A DNA stretch of 64,000 bases from Rattus norvegicus (Eukaryota > Chordata > Mammalia > Rodentia > Muridae), in contig NC_086022.1 of the NCBI RefSeq assembly GCF_036323735.1, positions 64,414,702 to 64,478,701 on the forward strand, read 5' to 3'. How positions within the stretch are numbered: the stretch's first letter is position 1; each line of letters starts with the position of its first letter. The position numbers were made by a program, and so were the translations under genes. The notes beneath the pieces were generated by a model that saw nothing but the letters and a program-made list of their open reading frames with translations, had not been told where the DNA came from and did not search any database. Positions 40,301 to 55,300 of the stretch are shown piece by piece.

Positions 40301-43300
40301 TGCTAGATAATAGAAGAGATTTCTTTGTACATTAAAATACTTAATCTTACTTCTCTTATGCTGGTTTAGAATTGCCATTAAAAATATAGATCGTTTTAAT
40401 ATCCCATCAATAATGATAGATGTTGAAACTGTGAAATATGCAGAAATAAGGAAAATTTGTATACACTGATAGTCTAATAAGAATCAAAGCACACAAAAGT
40501 TTTATATAGGTACAATAATACATTTTATATGGAATAAGGATATAAAATGTACAGTTGTTCATGTTTTAAGAACTAAAACAATGAAAGGATAAGTTTTAAA
40601 ACTAATAAAGGAAAAAATAATTTAATATGCATCATTAGGAAACTGCAAACTAAAACAATGAAACACCACAACAAACATTTTTAGAATTTCTTAAAATCCA
40701 AAATACTGACAATATTAAATGCTAGTAAAAATGTGGGGACATAGGGCCTCTCTTTCAGGTGGGGCTATTTTGTGTGACTCTTCTGGGGAGATGTGAATAA
40801 AGTTCAAGCCATGCTAGAGAGGGCACCAATATAGACCAAGGGGTAATCTGACTTATTTAGCTGGTGAGCCTGGGAACATGTGTTGGAATTATTAACAGAA
40901 GTGTAAGTGCCCCAAAGGCTGCTTCAGCATCAAGGCCCTTCACAGCACAGGTGACAAGGCACCCACAGTGACCCCTGACCAGCTCTGCTGATGCCTCCCG
41001 AAGAAAGCCTCCTCCTTCCCAGAAGTAGAATACTAATCTGAAGTAGTCTTTTTGTGACTTTTGTAACTTTCTGAGTTTCCTGAGCCTTGTAAGTTTCATG
41101 ACATCCCTGGGCCATGAAAATTTTCTTAGGTTCCTGAGTCTGACAAATCTCCTTCCAGGAGAAATGTTTTAATTCAGAGGACATAGCTTTATGGCACTAC
41201 CCTTTGCCCTGGCTCTTACAGTCTTCCCATCCTCCCCTCTGTGCTGTCCTCTGAGCTGTGAATGGAATGCTATAGCATGGACTCATTATTCCTCAGTGAT
41301 AATCACTTACTCCCAGCAACCCAACCATCTGTGAGTCCCCACTGTAACCAAGCACACTGAAAACCTGAAATCTCCCTCCAGGCCAGTAAGCAATGTACAT
41401 GATCACACGTAGTTACAGCAGGTGAGCGGGTCCAGAAGATTTGATTGGCAGACAATGCTGTTGAGATGTAGAATATTTGCTAATTGTCACGTTTCCCATA
41501 AAGGCCATTATTAAGGTCTTCATTTTCATGCTGTTCCCTCCTGTGCTAAAGGTAGATCTGTCTTCTGTCACTTCATCTCGTTCTCTTTCACTTTCCCTTT
41601 TTCCTGCAAAATCATGACTAACATGAAAAATAGCATCCATGTGCCTTTTACTTAAAATTCCTCCCTTAGTTGGGCAAATTCTTTATGTACAGACACGTCA
41701 GTCTAGTTGCGTGTCTTATCATCTAGAGCAAAGGCCACACAACTGATGTCACACGCCACTTACAATCCTATTCCATATACTATACTTTGCTTATTTTTGA
41801 GATTAACAGAAAAAATTCCTGTAGATCTGAAAACTATGGGAGTGACTTTTCTATAAAACTATAGCTACACAATGCATTGTATCTAACATAGTAAAACATG
41901 CATTAGACAGAAATACAAAAACCACAAACTCACATTCTGCAACAATTGAGCAAAAATAAAATGCCTAAGGACCAACATGGCCAACTTGCAACTAAGCACC
42001 ATTAACAAAAAAGAACAAATGGATGAGTGTTCAATCGCATCCACTAACGTCAACCTCAGGCACCAGGAATCAGCACTTTGTCACAGAGCGGTAACACATA
42101 TAAACGTGCATGCCGTCAGAGGAGCATGAGCAGCACTACACGGAGCTGTGTCAGCTAGGCACTAACACACTCCACAGCACTGCTTCTCAGCCCGTGTGGG
42201 TCACATGTCAGATATCCTGAACATCATAAAGCAAAAACCAATTTTAAGGTTGAGGGTCACCACAACATGAGGAACTGTATTAAAGGATCACAGCACTAGG
42301 AAGACCGAGGACCACCGCCTACACATCCATTATCAAATACACTGGTAGAAACTTTGAAGTAAAAGAAAGAAAAAGAAAATAGGAGTGCCCTTTATTTTCC
42401 CTGTTTAAAATCAAACAGAGAACAAACACCAATTCTGTTGTACACTAACATCTCAAAGTACATCATTTATACAGAAGGACTAAGAACCAAACTCTGTTTA
42501 CAGAGATCCAAACATGAGTGAGAGCACGCCCCCCACACGGCTTTCCGATGATTCTCAGGAGGAACCACTTCGTAATCAGTGGCACTGAACAAAGTTGCAG
42601 AATTCTTCACCAGGTACTTGAGGAAATCATGAGGATCTGAGAGTCTGCTGTATGCTCGAGTTCTCGCAGATTGTCCTGAGCACCCGTGTCCAGGTGCACG
42701 GAGCACCCCACTTACTGAGATTGTTTGCCTGGTGATCAAGCCCCAGTCATCCACAGCCATGGTGTCAACTTTCAGGAATCTTTAACTTCAACCCTGTCCA
42801 TCAATTTTCCTCCATTTTCAAGAGTAGGATCTACTTGAGTCCTCTTCTCAGGAGGCTGAGGTGCCTGCTGGTACTGTCACCATCTCCATTTCCTAGAGTT
42901 TTCTGCCTGTCCCTTTATGTTGTCATGTCAGTTTTCCATTGTAGGTCAGATGTCTTCTTGAGAGCAAGCAGCCCTTCTCCTCTGATTGCCTTGCTCCTAA
43001 TTGATTGGCCTTCAGGGTTCTCTGTTTGTGCACATTGGTGCCCAGGTATTTAAGAGCTCTGCTTTCTGGAACCCATTCATCCCAATTTCTGTTCCAACCA
43101 ATGTGATGTATGAAATATTTCCCTTGCTTATCCTTTTGGCCTTTTATACACCTTTTGTTCATATAGAAGAGGTCCATGAAAACACAGCACTCACTCTCCC
43201 TCCTGGAATTTAGACTTTAGGTCTGCTCGGGTACCAAATTTATAAGTGATTCACCACCTCCTCCTCCCACCACCTCCTCCTCCCACCACCTGCAGCTGCT

Positions 43301-46300
43301 ACCCTCCTACTGTCTACTGCATGCTACTTTCAAGGCTGCAACTATAATTTTTATTCCGTCAGCACTTCAGAGTATCCTCATACTTGTGTGACAGCTGTCA
43401 TCAAGGGGACATGTCACCCCATACCATTTAGAAGAAAATGTCACTGGAATTGCTCCACTCTCAGATGTCTCAGCCTTGATTGCTATCTTATCACTTACGT
43501 AACTTCCACTACAACAAGAAAGTGCACCATCTTAACCGTGTGTAGGAACTAGTCACACGAGCATTGCCTCTGCGGATTCTCTACCCTCAGACGGGTCAGC
43601 CACAGTTGCATGGCTGGGTCATGAAACTAGCTCATCCTTGGTTCTTGGGTTTTAAACCGAACAAATTGAAAAACAGTCCACACGGTATTTATAATAACTT
43701 TATTTATATAATTGCCCAAACTGGAAGCAACCAGATGTTTTCCAATAAGTGAATGACTTTTTTAAAAAATGGTGTCTATATAATGCACTATTATCCAATG
43801 ATAAAAAAATAAGTAAGTTGCCAAACTATGAAGATATGACAGAATAGAAACTTAAGCCCATATTACAACCATATTCAATGGCTTTCATCTTGATAAGAAC
43901 AAAGCCAAAACAAACCACGGCCAAGAAATAATAACTGAGAAAAATTTGCTACCTCTAGGAGGTAAGGAGAGCCAAAAGCAAGGCCTTCCTCAAAGGCAGA
44001 GTGGGGATTTTATGTAGAAGGTCTGTAAATATTAATATAAGAGCACTATAAGAATGGACACTTCCCTGAGCATGCTCAGTTAAGGAGTAGATTCTTGACC
44101 ATACTCAGTTTACAGTCATGCTTTAGGAAAGAATGAAGACAGACACATTGTGGTATTTGTGGCCTGGGGTCTTGTAGCAGATATGAAAAGAAAAAAACAG
44201 CAGACAGGAACCCATTGGGACATGCTCAGTTTGCATCCTAAAGGTAGCAAACATGCTCAGATTCATCACAATGACAGAAATGCCTCAAAGCTTATCTAAC
44301 TTTGTTCAAAAAACTTCAGTTGAAATAAAGGAAATGACACTTCAGTGGTATATGAATATAGGAGTTTGCCTCTAAAAGTGTCTGCCCCAGTATTGGTAAC
44401 AATACTGGGAAATAAAAGATGTCTGAAAAGCTATGTACTCTATGATCCAACTACGTGACATGATGGGCAAGACAAAATAGAGGGAGAAAGGAAGGGTCAC
44501 TGGTTGCCAGGGGTTCTCTGGAGACAGAATCATGGATAATCAAACAGGATTTTTGAGGCAGTGAAACTGTTCGATGCTGTAGTGGTGAAAGATACATGTC
44601 TTTATAAAGTTGTCAAAATTTACAGAATTTGTTAAGTCAACTACTAAACAATAAATTTGCCATCATTTGTAACAAATTCCCATGTAGCATAAGAAGCTAA
44701 TAGTCAAGAAAGCTGTGCAGGAGGGAACTGTGAAATATCTACTATCCATTTCTGTCAACCTAAAACTATTCTTTAAAAGTAAAATCTATTCATTAACAAT
44801 AACATATCAAAAATACAACCCAGAAATTTTCTTTCTATGACTTACCACTCAATAAATTTTGCCACCACTATACTAAGCAATTATAATTAGAAATAGATTT
44901 GTGTTCAACCATTTTTTTCCTTGAGGTCCTATGCTTTGGGTGGTCCTTAAATTATCTTTAGGTAAAATAGAAATACAGTGATGTAAAATTAATTTTAAGA
45001 GCCAATGATAACCATAAGAGTTGGAGAACTACACAGATCCATCACTTCTGTGTTTCCTTATTAACAAAGAACACTGAGCCTTGCAGTGTACCAGATGACA
45101 TGACGTGAACCAGACAGAAAAAGAAATCCTTCTCCCATGGGGCTTACATTCCAGCAACACATCCCCAAACACTTATACCTTCTGGACATTCAGAAAATAA
45201 AAATTCCATTTCTAAGTTGTATGAGACCACCACATAATAAAGAACTTTTGTAAATATCATTCTCTTGCTAATTAGAACTGTTCATTCAAATAAGATGATA
45301 AAGTAAAAGTGATATGGAAAGTTTAAATCCTGAAAACTGTAATTGTTGTTGTTTTCTTGTTTTAGTAGTCGAGGCTCTGACAGCTCAGAGTCCAATGACA
45401 CTCAGACTTATCTTCTCAAGGTGACCTCTCAGGTATGATTAAAAGTTTAGCCTCAGTGTGGATATGTTAAGCAGGTACACTGATATTGTTACTAACAAGC
45501 AAGAAGAAGCTTTGTATGTTTATCATTACTGTATAGGAATAATGGTTCTTTCTTATTATGTGCATTACCTTTAAATCATAGAATTTTATTCCAACCCTTT
45601 TCCTTCATAGATGAAAATATTAACATCCAAGGGAGTGTAGTTAATTTAAAACTATCACACCACTTGTTAATGTCTGATATGGTGACCTGACATACATGAC
45701 TTGTTTATAACCCAATATTCCTATGTTTAGTCACACAGTTATTCTTTCTAGTGTACTCATGCTGTATACTAGGCACACAGCCTGGGTGTTAGGAACAGAG
45801 CAGTGAAAACAGTGAGTCAAGAAACCTTTCCATGTGTCTTCTTAGATCCTAGTTTGGAGAGTGACATAATAAATAGGTAAAATACGTCTCAATAGATGAG
45901 AATAGATGCCTAAGGAAGCAATATGTCTATGGAACGGAGATGGCATTTTGCATGAGCTTACTAAAGAAAGAGATGACACTTAAGAAAGTGGGGGAATAAG
46001 CTTTTCACTGTGTGACAGACAACTGCAAAAACCCTAGCAATTTACCCAAGACTTTATTTTCATTCTTGAGATCTGAAAGTTGAAGCTACTAGACTTTGAT
46101 AGGAATGATAGGGTCTCTGGTATTGTTTCAGACTTCAGATTTATTTCTATTAAATAACACATGTTTTCATTTCCTCCAGTCAGAGAGGACCCAATGTAAA
46201 AGTCCCATGACGACAGCCCCTAGTACGAAAAGAATAGGTGGACATATCAGCCCATTGACAGCCACACTTCCTCCAGCAATCATATATCTAATACAACCAG

Positions 46301-49300
46301 AACATATACATAGTCACTAACATTTCACTAGCCACAGCAAGTCACATAGCCAGGCATGCTCATCATCAACAAAATGGAGAGGGGTTGGGGGTTTAGCTCA
46401 GCGGTAGAGCGCTTGCCTAGCAAGCGCAAGGCCCCGGGTTCGGTCCCCAGCTCCGAAAAAAAGAAAAAACAAAAAACAAAAAATAAAATGGAGAGGTGTA
46501 TTCCTCTTTCATGAGAGGCTCTACAGAGTTTCATAGCAAAGATATAGATGCATAATCTATTAGAGAGGACAAAACATTTGGATGCAGTGGTTCAGCATTC
46601 CACAGTTCAACTCTAGGCTACAACTATTAACGTCCTGTTAAATAAATGGTAAATTTATTAGTACTTGTCCCCTTTCCAAAATACCCAGAGTCTCATCCAG
46701 GCATGGTTATTGGGTCCCCCTTATCATGACTTTCACCAGGCCTAGACCAGAAGCTGTAAAATAAGGCAAGTTTTTAACGTACACCTACAGTAATGGAACA
46801 GAAATTATAATAGACTTACCATTAAAAAATGAAGAATGAGGAGTACATTAACAGTCATAGAACCAAAATAATTCTGAGTTTGCCTGCATGTGTGCTGGGC
46901 ATTAAAACCAAAGCTCTGGACATGCTAGATAAGAACCACAAATTTTGATTGTGCAAATATGGAATAATCTCCTCTCCTGGGGATAGGGGATAGGAAGCAA
47001 TTCTAAGCCCCAATTACTTTTTCCTAGCATCTCGTGTTTGCTTTGCTTACATCTAGTGTGCACAGTTGCAGTGAGTGGGAAGGAATGGGAAGTGAGTCTC
47101 AAATGTCTGTATTTATATTGACTTTGATATGTTCATCAAGTATAATTTAAAATACTCTTTTGCCAGGCAAAAAACAAGAAAAAGTACCTGAAAACAAAGA
47201 GGGAAAGAAATGCCATCCTAGCAAACCGCCAGAATGACATGGGAGAGGTAAATCTTGATTAAGGTAACAATTAAGAGTGTTTTAAATATGAATGCAAGAG
47301 AAGAGAGAGCCATATGTTCTCATAGAACTTTGGTCATATTATTTGCTGTTAACAGAACTCAAAAGATCCCTGACAGGTGAGAGAGGCAGGTCTTATTAAG
47401 ATGCCATGTTAAATTTCATTTATATTTACTGTATTTTAACATTATTTGAGAATGCTTGCAAACACATGCATTATATTTAAAAAATTGAACAAACGAGGAA
47501 ACCTAAAAGTGTATGAAGGAATGAGAGTAAATGATGCTGAGGGATGGGCTAAGTGGTAGCAAAGTGCATAGCAAACCTATTCTCTAGCAACTGGAAATAC
47601 TGCTTGACAACGAACGAAGAGCAACCATTAACAGTAAAGGGTACATAGGAGATGAAACACAGTCTATTAAAACACTCCTATTCCACTCCTAGCTCAGTAA
47701 GACACAAATACTACTGCAGAATAGTGCAGCCAAGAAAATAGGTGCTACCTCTCCCATAGCTACCAGAGATATTTGCCTAGGAGGATCAAGGCATGGGTAA
47801 TCTTGCCTCCAAATAACTAACTGTTGAAGCTAAGTGCAAGGTGCGCACAGAGAAAAGGACAAAGGATCCCGCTACTCAAACCCTAGTCTTTGGCTAGAAA
47901 CTTTATCTTGGGTGCTGCACCACTCAGTACCTGGGCCCTGATCATTCTTGCCTTGGCTTGTACCATATCAATTGAGGTAAGGGAAAGGCACTTGAAGAAG
48001 TAAGGCTACTGGGCCAGACGTTGTTAGAAGAGTGTCATTGTCACCAGCCCCAGATCCAGAACCAAGACTCGGATCTTTTGCCTTGAGAGAAAACCAAGCA
48101 ATACAACAGATAATATCCTAATCTCTTCCCAAAGAATTTACTTCATTTGCAACAGAAGATACAGAAAGTTAAAACTTAGGAAAACCTGTGCAGAAATTGG
48201 GCAGAGATTATTAGGTTGATTAGAAACATGCTCAAGTATATCCTGGCTACTTTTTATGAGAACTGGGGAGACAGCTGGGAGAAGCCCGGAAGAACTCAGA
48301 ACAGACCTATACACCACTTCTAGACCTGCCCATTCAAAGGAGATTTTTAAAAAAAAAATCACCTGGAGAGCAAACTGTGACCCTGGGCAGGATTGAAGAC
48401 ATTACAGCAATGAGCCAAAAATTAGTGGGAGTTGGACAACTCCATGTAGTCAGAGAAAACCCCCATCATCCCAGTAAGCATTCTTAAACATCAAGCTATC
48501 TCTTCAACCTCATTAATTAATTTTTGATTTTTACTTTTTTTATTTCCACAGACAGTGGAAATAAAAGTAACTTTATTTTACAGACAATTGATTTGTCTGT
48601 AAAAGTAACTTTTATTTGCTTGATATAATTGTCATCTCAGAGACTTAGTGCTGAATAAACCCACCCTTTCTAGTTCTTTCTGAACTCTTGCTGGCTGGTT
48701 CAACTCAGCTGTTCTGGCAAGAACTCTTCTCCAAGCTGACTGATTCAATATGGCTTCTCTCAGATTCTCACTGAATTCCTACTTGGCCTCAAACTAACTC
48801 TGGCAATTTGTTCTAGTAGTCTATCTCCTTATTCTCTGGCTTCAACTGCCTCAGCTGACCTGCACTAAATTGCATGAACTCACAAATGAACTCAACTCCA
48901 CTGCACTGATCCCCAATTCCCTGACTCTCCCTGCATGTCTTTCCTGTGCTGTTCTCCTAAGAGTTGGGTGTATCCTATCTCTATCAAATCTTTCTCTGAT
49001 TTGTCATTTTCTCTGCCCCTCAATTAGACAACACTGGTTGGGATTAAAGGTGTATACTAAAGGATTCCAACCAGGGAGATTAAAAGTATGTAGTGGGTCT
49101 GCATTCTAGCCAGATCATACAGATCTAGGTCTTTAGATGTGATCCCTTACTAGAATAGCCATGTTGCTGCATTAAAATATTTTTGTGTTCTATTGTGTGT
49201 TGTTTTATAGTATTTGTCTTGTTTTGTTGTGAGAAGGTTTCAATTCTGTTACCCAGGCTGCACTCAGAGCTCTAGGATCATAGATGCCAGCATTAACTCT

Positions 49301-52300
49301 ATTTTATAATCTAGTGTTACTGAACTATATACACTGCAAGCTGTCAAACTGCTTTTAATTATCATTCCTTTCCTCTTATCTTTTCTTTTAGAAAAGTCTT
49401 TATAATGTTAGGCCAAAAAAAGCTTGGGAATGTCAAAAATGTTTTAGGTCACAATGATTTGTAGATTATTCAAGGTTCACAGTCAAAAGTCCAGTATGTC
49501 TCTTAGGCCAGTCCAGATTTGTACTTCTTCTTGAAAGAGAAAGTGATATGTTTATGGTTTCCATTATTTTAGAGGTCTTTATAAAGCTCAAGAAAATATT
49601 TTTATATTATCTTTTATATATAAGCACAGTTCTGAAATTTGTTGATAGATTTTTCACACAAATATATATATATATATAAATTTATTTCATACTCTCAGCT
49701 TCTAATTTAAGTAATTCTAACTTAACATTTTTTCTCTTTTTCATGATACATGAGTTTTGTGTAAGGAAAAAAAACTCTTTAGTAATGAAAAACTATTGAC
49801 TTTTTCCTGATATTTATTGTTGCAGGAGAGTAATGTTAAGAACACCAGAAGTTTGGATTTATGAGACAATTTGCCCATTTTCAAACTATAAAAATAAGAA
49901 ATGTTTGTAAAAACCTATCATATCATAATCATATCAGAAACATATCTCAGTTTCATGTTTATAATATGTCATGTTTTTTTTCTTATTCTCTGTTTCATCA
50001 GGTTTATGGTAAAGAACATTTACTCCAAAGACACGAAGAATCAAATTCTGATGGGAAAGGTAAACTTCTGTTTTACCTTCTCACAACAACACTCATTTTA
50101 TGCCCTAACTTTGAGACTGCCACTGTGCTTGGTGTCAAAGATACAAAGATGTATATAAGGGCCACCAAGATGGCTCAGCAAACACAGGTGCTTGGCACAC
50201 ATGCCTTGTAACCTGAGTTTGATCCCTAGGACTCAGGTGAAGTAGAAGGAGAAAACCAATTACACAAAGTTATCCTCTGACCTCCACACACTCAGTAGCA
50301 TGTACTGCCTCCATATTTACACATCAAGTATGAATACATGACACAATAATAATAAAAAGTAAATGTATTTTTATAAAAAATATTTAAAAAAGAAAGATAC
50401 CAATTCTTCCTTTCAGGAGCATATCTCTTTTCTCTTTCTTTTATTAATTATTTATTGCATTCCAAATGCTGCTACACTCCCCACTCCCTCTCACAGAGTT
50501 CTTCCCTCCATTCCACCCTCCTCCACCTCTGAGCAGGTGCCCCCCACCCTGGGGCATAAAGCCTCTATAGGATTAGGCCCATCCTCTCCCACTTAGACCA
50601 GACAAGGCAGCCCTCTGCTACATATGTGCCAGGGCCCTGGATTAACCCTGTATGCTCTTTGGTTGGTGGCTGAGTCTCAGAGCCCCCATGGGTCCAGTTT
50701 AGCTGACACTGCTGATCTGCCTATGGGGTTGCCATCTCTTTCCGCTTCTTCAGTCCTCACCCTAACTCTTCCATAGGAGTCCCTGACCTCCGTCCCACAC
50801 TTGGCTGTCTCAGTCAGCTGCTGGGTAGAGGCTCTCAGAGGACAACCATGCCAGGATCCCATCTGCAAGTACAACATAGCATCAGTAATAGTGTGAGTGA
50901 CTGGTTCCTGCCCATGGGATGGATCCCAAACTGAGCCTGTCTCTGGTTGGCCATTCCTTCAGTCTCTGCTCCATTTTTGTTTCTGCTTATCTTTTAGACA
51001 GGAGTAATTTGGGGTCAGAAGTTTTGTAGGTGGGTTAGTGTCCCCACGCCTCCACTGGGAGTCCTGTCTGGCTACTGGAGGTGATCTCTTCAGCTTCCGT
51101 ATCACCTCTTCTCAGCTAAGGTCGCCAACATTGAGTCCTAAGAGCCTCCCTTATTCTGGATCTCTAGGGCTCTCTGGAGGTTCCCCTGCCCCCTCCCAGT
51201 AGCTGCATATTTCCATTCATACTCCTGGAACTATGGGCCTCTCTCATCTCTCTCCATACCTGACCCAACCCCACACCATTCCCCTCCACCCCCCCACCAT
51301 CCAATTCCCTCCTTCCCTCTGCCTTCGATGACTGTTTTGTTCCCTCTTCTAAGTGAAATTCAAGCATCCTCACTTGGGTCTTCCTTCTTGTTTAACTTCT
51401 CTGGGTCTAAGGGTTGTATCATGGGTATTCTGTACTTTTTGGGTAATATTCACTTGTCAGTGACTACATGCTATGCATGTCCTTTTGGGTCTGAATTATC
51501 TCATTCGGTATATCTTCTAGTTCCATCCATTTGCCTACAAAATTCATGATGTTCTTGTTTTTAATAGCTGAACAGTATCTCATTGTGTAAGTGAACCACA
51601 TTTTCTGTATCCATTCTTTGGGTGAGGGACGTCTGGGTTGCTTCCAGTTTCTGACTATTATGAATGAGGCTGCTATGAACATAATGAAGCATGTGTCCCT
51701 GTGGTGTGGTAGAGCATCTTTTTGTTATATGCCAGGAGTGGTAAAGCTGGGTCTTCAGGTAGTTATTTCCAGTCTTCTGAGAAACCACCAGATTGATTTT
51801 CAGAATGGTTGTACAAGTTTGCAATCTTACCAAATCCTCTCCAGCATGTTCTGTCACTTGAGTTTTTGATTTTAGCCAATCTTATTGGTGTAAGATAGAA
51901 CTTCAGAGTTGTTTTAATTTGCATTTTCCTGGCGATTAAGAGCTTTGAACATTTCTTTAAGTGCTTCTTGTCCATTCAAGATTCCTCTATTGAGAATCAT
52001 CTGTTTAACTCTGTACCCCATTTTTAATTGGGTTATATTTTTTGGAGTCTAACTTCTTGAATACTTTAAATATTTTTGAGATTAACCCTCTGTTGGAGGG
52101 TTAATGCAGATCTTTTCCCAATCTGTAGACTGCTGTTTTGTCCTATTGATAGTATCCTTTGCCTTACAGAAGCTTTTAAGTTTAAAGAGGTCCCACTTAT
52201 CAATTGTTGATCTTAGAACCTGAGCCATTGGTATTCTATTCAGGAAATTTTCTCCTGTGCCAACGTATTTAAGGCTATTTCCCACTTTTTCTTCTATTAG

Positions 52301-55300
52301 GTTCATTGTATCTGGTATTATGTTGAATACTTTGATCCACTTAGACTTAAGCTATGGGCAGGGTGATAAATATAGATCAATTTGCATCCTCTACCTGCAG
52401 ACCAACCATTAGACCAGCACCATTTGTTGAAGATGCTTTTCCCATTGTATGGTTTTGGCTTCTTTGTCAAAAATTAAGTGTCCGTAGCTGTGTGGGTTTA
52501 TTTCTGGGTCTTTGAATCGATTCCAATGATCAACCTCTCTGTCTCTGTACCAGTACCATATGGTTTCTATCGCTATTGCTCGGTAGCTTGAGGAAAGGGA
52601 TGGAGATGCCTCCAGAGGTTCTTTTATTGTTCATAATTATTTTCACTATCCTGGGCTTTGTGTTTTTCCACATGAAGTTAAAAATTGTTCTTTCAAGATC
52701 TGTAAAAAAAACATTGTGTTGGAATTTTGATGGGAATTGAATCTGTAGATTGCTTTTGGTAAGATGGCCATTTTCACTATGTTAATCCTACCAATCCATG
52801 AACATGGGAGATCTTTCCGTCTTCTGATATCTTCTCTAATTTCTTTCTTCAGGGGCTTGAAGTTCTTATCATACAGGTCTTTTATTTGCTTGGTTAGAGT
52901 TACACCAAGATATTTTATATTATTTGTGACTATTGTGAAAGTTGTTTCCCTATTTTATTTCTCAGTCCATTTATCATTTGTATAAACTAGGGCTACTGAT
53001 TTTTAATTTGACTTAATTTTATATCCAGCCATTTTGCTGAAGTTGTTTATCAGCAGTAAAAGTTCTCTGGTGAGAAACTTGAAGCAATCCCACTAAAATC
53101 AGGGACTAGACAAGGCTGCCTATTTTCTCCCTACTTATTCAATATAGTTCTTGAAGTCCTAGCCAGAGCAATCAGACAACAAAAGGAGATCAAAGGGATA
53201 CAGATTGGAAAGGAAGAGGTCAAAATATCACTATTTGCATATGATATGATAGTATACTTAAGTGATCCCAAAAGTTCCACCAGAGAACTACTAAACTGAT
53301 AAACAACTTCAGCAAAGTGGCTGGATATAAAATTAACTCAAACAAATCAGTAGCCTTCCTCTACTCAAAGGATAAACAGGCTGAGAAAGAAATTAGGGAA
53401 ACGACACCTTTCACAGTAGTTAGAGGAATTAGAGAAAGGATTGAAAGAACTGAAGGGGCTTGCACCACCATAAGAGCAACAATGCCAACCAACCAGAGCT
53501 TCCAGAGACTAAACCACTACCCAAAGACTATACATGGACTGACCCTGGGCTCTAGCTGCATATGTAGCAGAGGATGGCCTTGTTGGGCACCAATGGGAGG
53601 AGAAGCCCTTGGGCCTGCCAAAGTTGGACCCCCAGTGTAGGGGAAGGGTGGGGGAATGGGGCGGGAACACTGTTAGAGAAGGGGCGGGGGAGGGGATGGG
53701 GGTTCATGTCCAGGAAACCGGGAAGGGGAATAACATTTGAAATGTAAATTTTAAAAAATCCAATTAAAAAAGTTATGGAAAAAAAGTTCTCTGGTAGAAT
53801 TATATATAATATCATATCATCTGCAAATAGTGATACTTTGATTTTTCCCTTTCCAGTTTGTATTCCCTTGATCTCCTTTAGTTGTCTTAGTGCTCTGGTT
53901 AGAACTTCGAGTACTATATGGAATAAGTAGGGAGAGAGTGGGCAGCCTTGTCTAGTCCCTGATTTTAGTGGGATTGCTTCAAATTTCTCTCCATTTGATT
54001 TGATGCTGGCTATTGGCTTGATGTATATTGCTTTTATTATGCTTAAGTATGTGCCTTGAATTCCTGATCTCTTCAAGACTTTTAACATGAAGGGGTATTG
54101 GATTGTTGAAGGTGTTCAGCATCTAATGAGATGATCATGTGATTTTTTTCCTTTGAGTTTGTTTATATAGTGGATTACATTGATAAATTTTCATATATTG
54201 AACAATCCTTGCATTCCTGAGATGAAGCCTACTTGATCATGGCGAAGGATGGTTTTGATTTGGTTTGTGAGAATTTTATTAAGCTTTTTTCATCAATGTT
54301 CATAAGTTGTCTATCTTTGTTGAGTCTTTGTGTGGGTTAGGTATCAGGGTAACTGGGGCCTCTTAGAAGGAATTAAGTAGTGTTCCTTCTGTTTCTATTT
54401 TGTGAAACAGTTTAAGGAGTAAACTGTTTACTCTACTGTGAAGGTCTGGTAAAATTCTGCCCTGGGCTTTTATTTGGTTGGGAGGTTTTTAATGACTGCT
54501 TCTATTTAATTAGGGGTTATGGGACAATTTAGATCATTTACCTGATCTTGATTTAGCTTTGGTTTATGATATCTGCCTAGAAAATCATCCATTTTGTTTA
54601 GATTTTCCAGTTTTGTTGAGTATAGGCTTTTGAAATAAGACCTAATGATTTGTTTTAATTTCCTCAGTTTCTATCCCCCTTTTCATTTTTGATTTTGTTA
54701 ATTTGGATACTATCTCTGTGTCTTTTACTTTAGCTAAGGATCTGTCTACTTGTTGATTTTCTCAAAGAATCAACTCTTACTATTGTTATTTTTATTGTTC
54801 TCTTTGTTTCTAATTGGTTGATTTCAGCCCTTAGTTTGACTATTTCCTGCCATCTAATGTTCTTGGGTGTCTTTGCCTCTTTTTTTTTTTTCTAGAGCTT
54901 TCCGGTGTGCTGTTAAGTTGCTAGTATGAGATCTCTCCAATTTCTTTATGAAGGCACTTAGTGCTTTGAATTTTCCTCTTACCACTGCTTTCATTGTGTC
55001 CCATAAGTTTGGGTATACACTGTGCCTTCGTTTTCATTGAGTTCTACAAAGTCTTTAATTTCTTCCTTTATCTCTTCCCTGACAAAGTTATCATTGAGTA
55101 GACTTATTCAATGAGTCCATGAGTATGTGGGCTGTCTTTTGTTTCTCTTGTTGTTGAAGTCCAGCTTTGGTCTGTTGTGACCTGATAGAATGCAAGTGGT
55201 TATTTCAACCTTCTTATATCTGTTGAGGCTTGTTTTATGTCCAATTATACAGTTATTTTTGGAAAAGGTACCATGAGGTGGTAAGAAGAAGGTATATTCT

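Noticed and set aside
46383..46484. tRNA gene
   Set aside because: Has tRNA-like A and B boxes, but the A-rich tail and target duplication show an ID SINE.
53317..53640. 107-codon + strand frame
   Set aside because: Fusion of an L1 ORF2 remnant with L1 3'UTR sequence in the nested insertion; not a gene.
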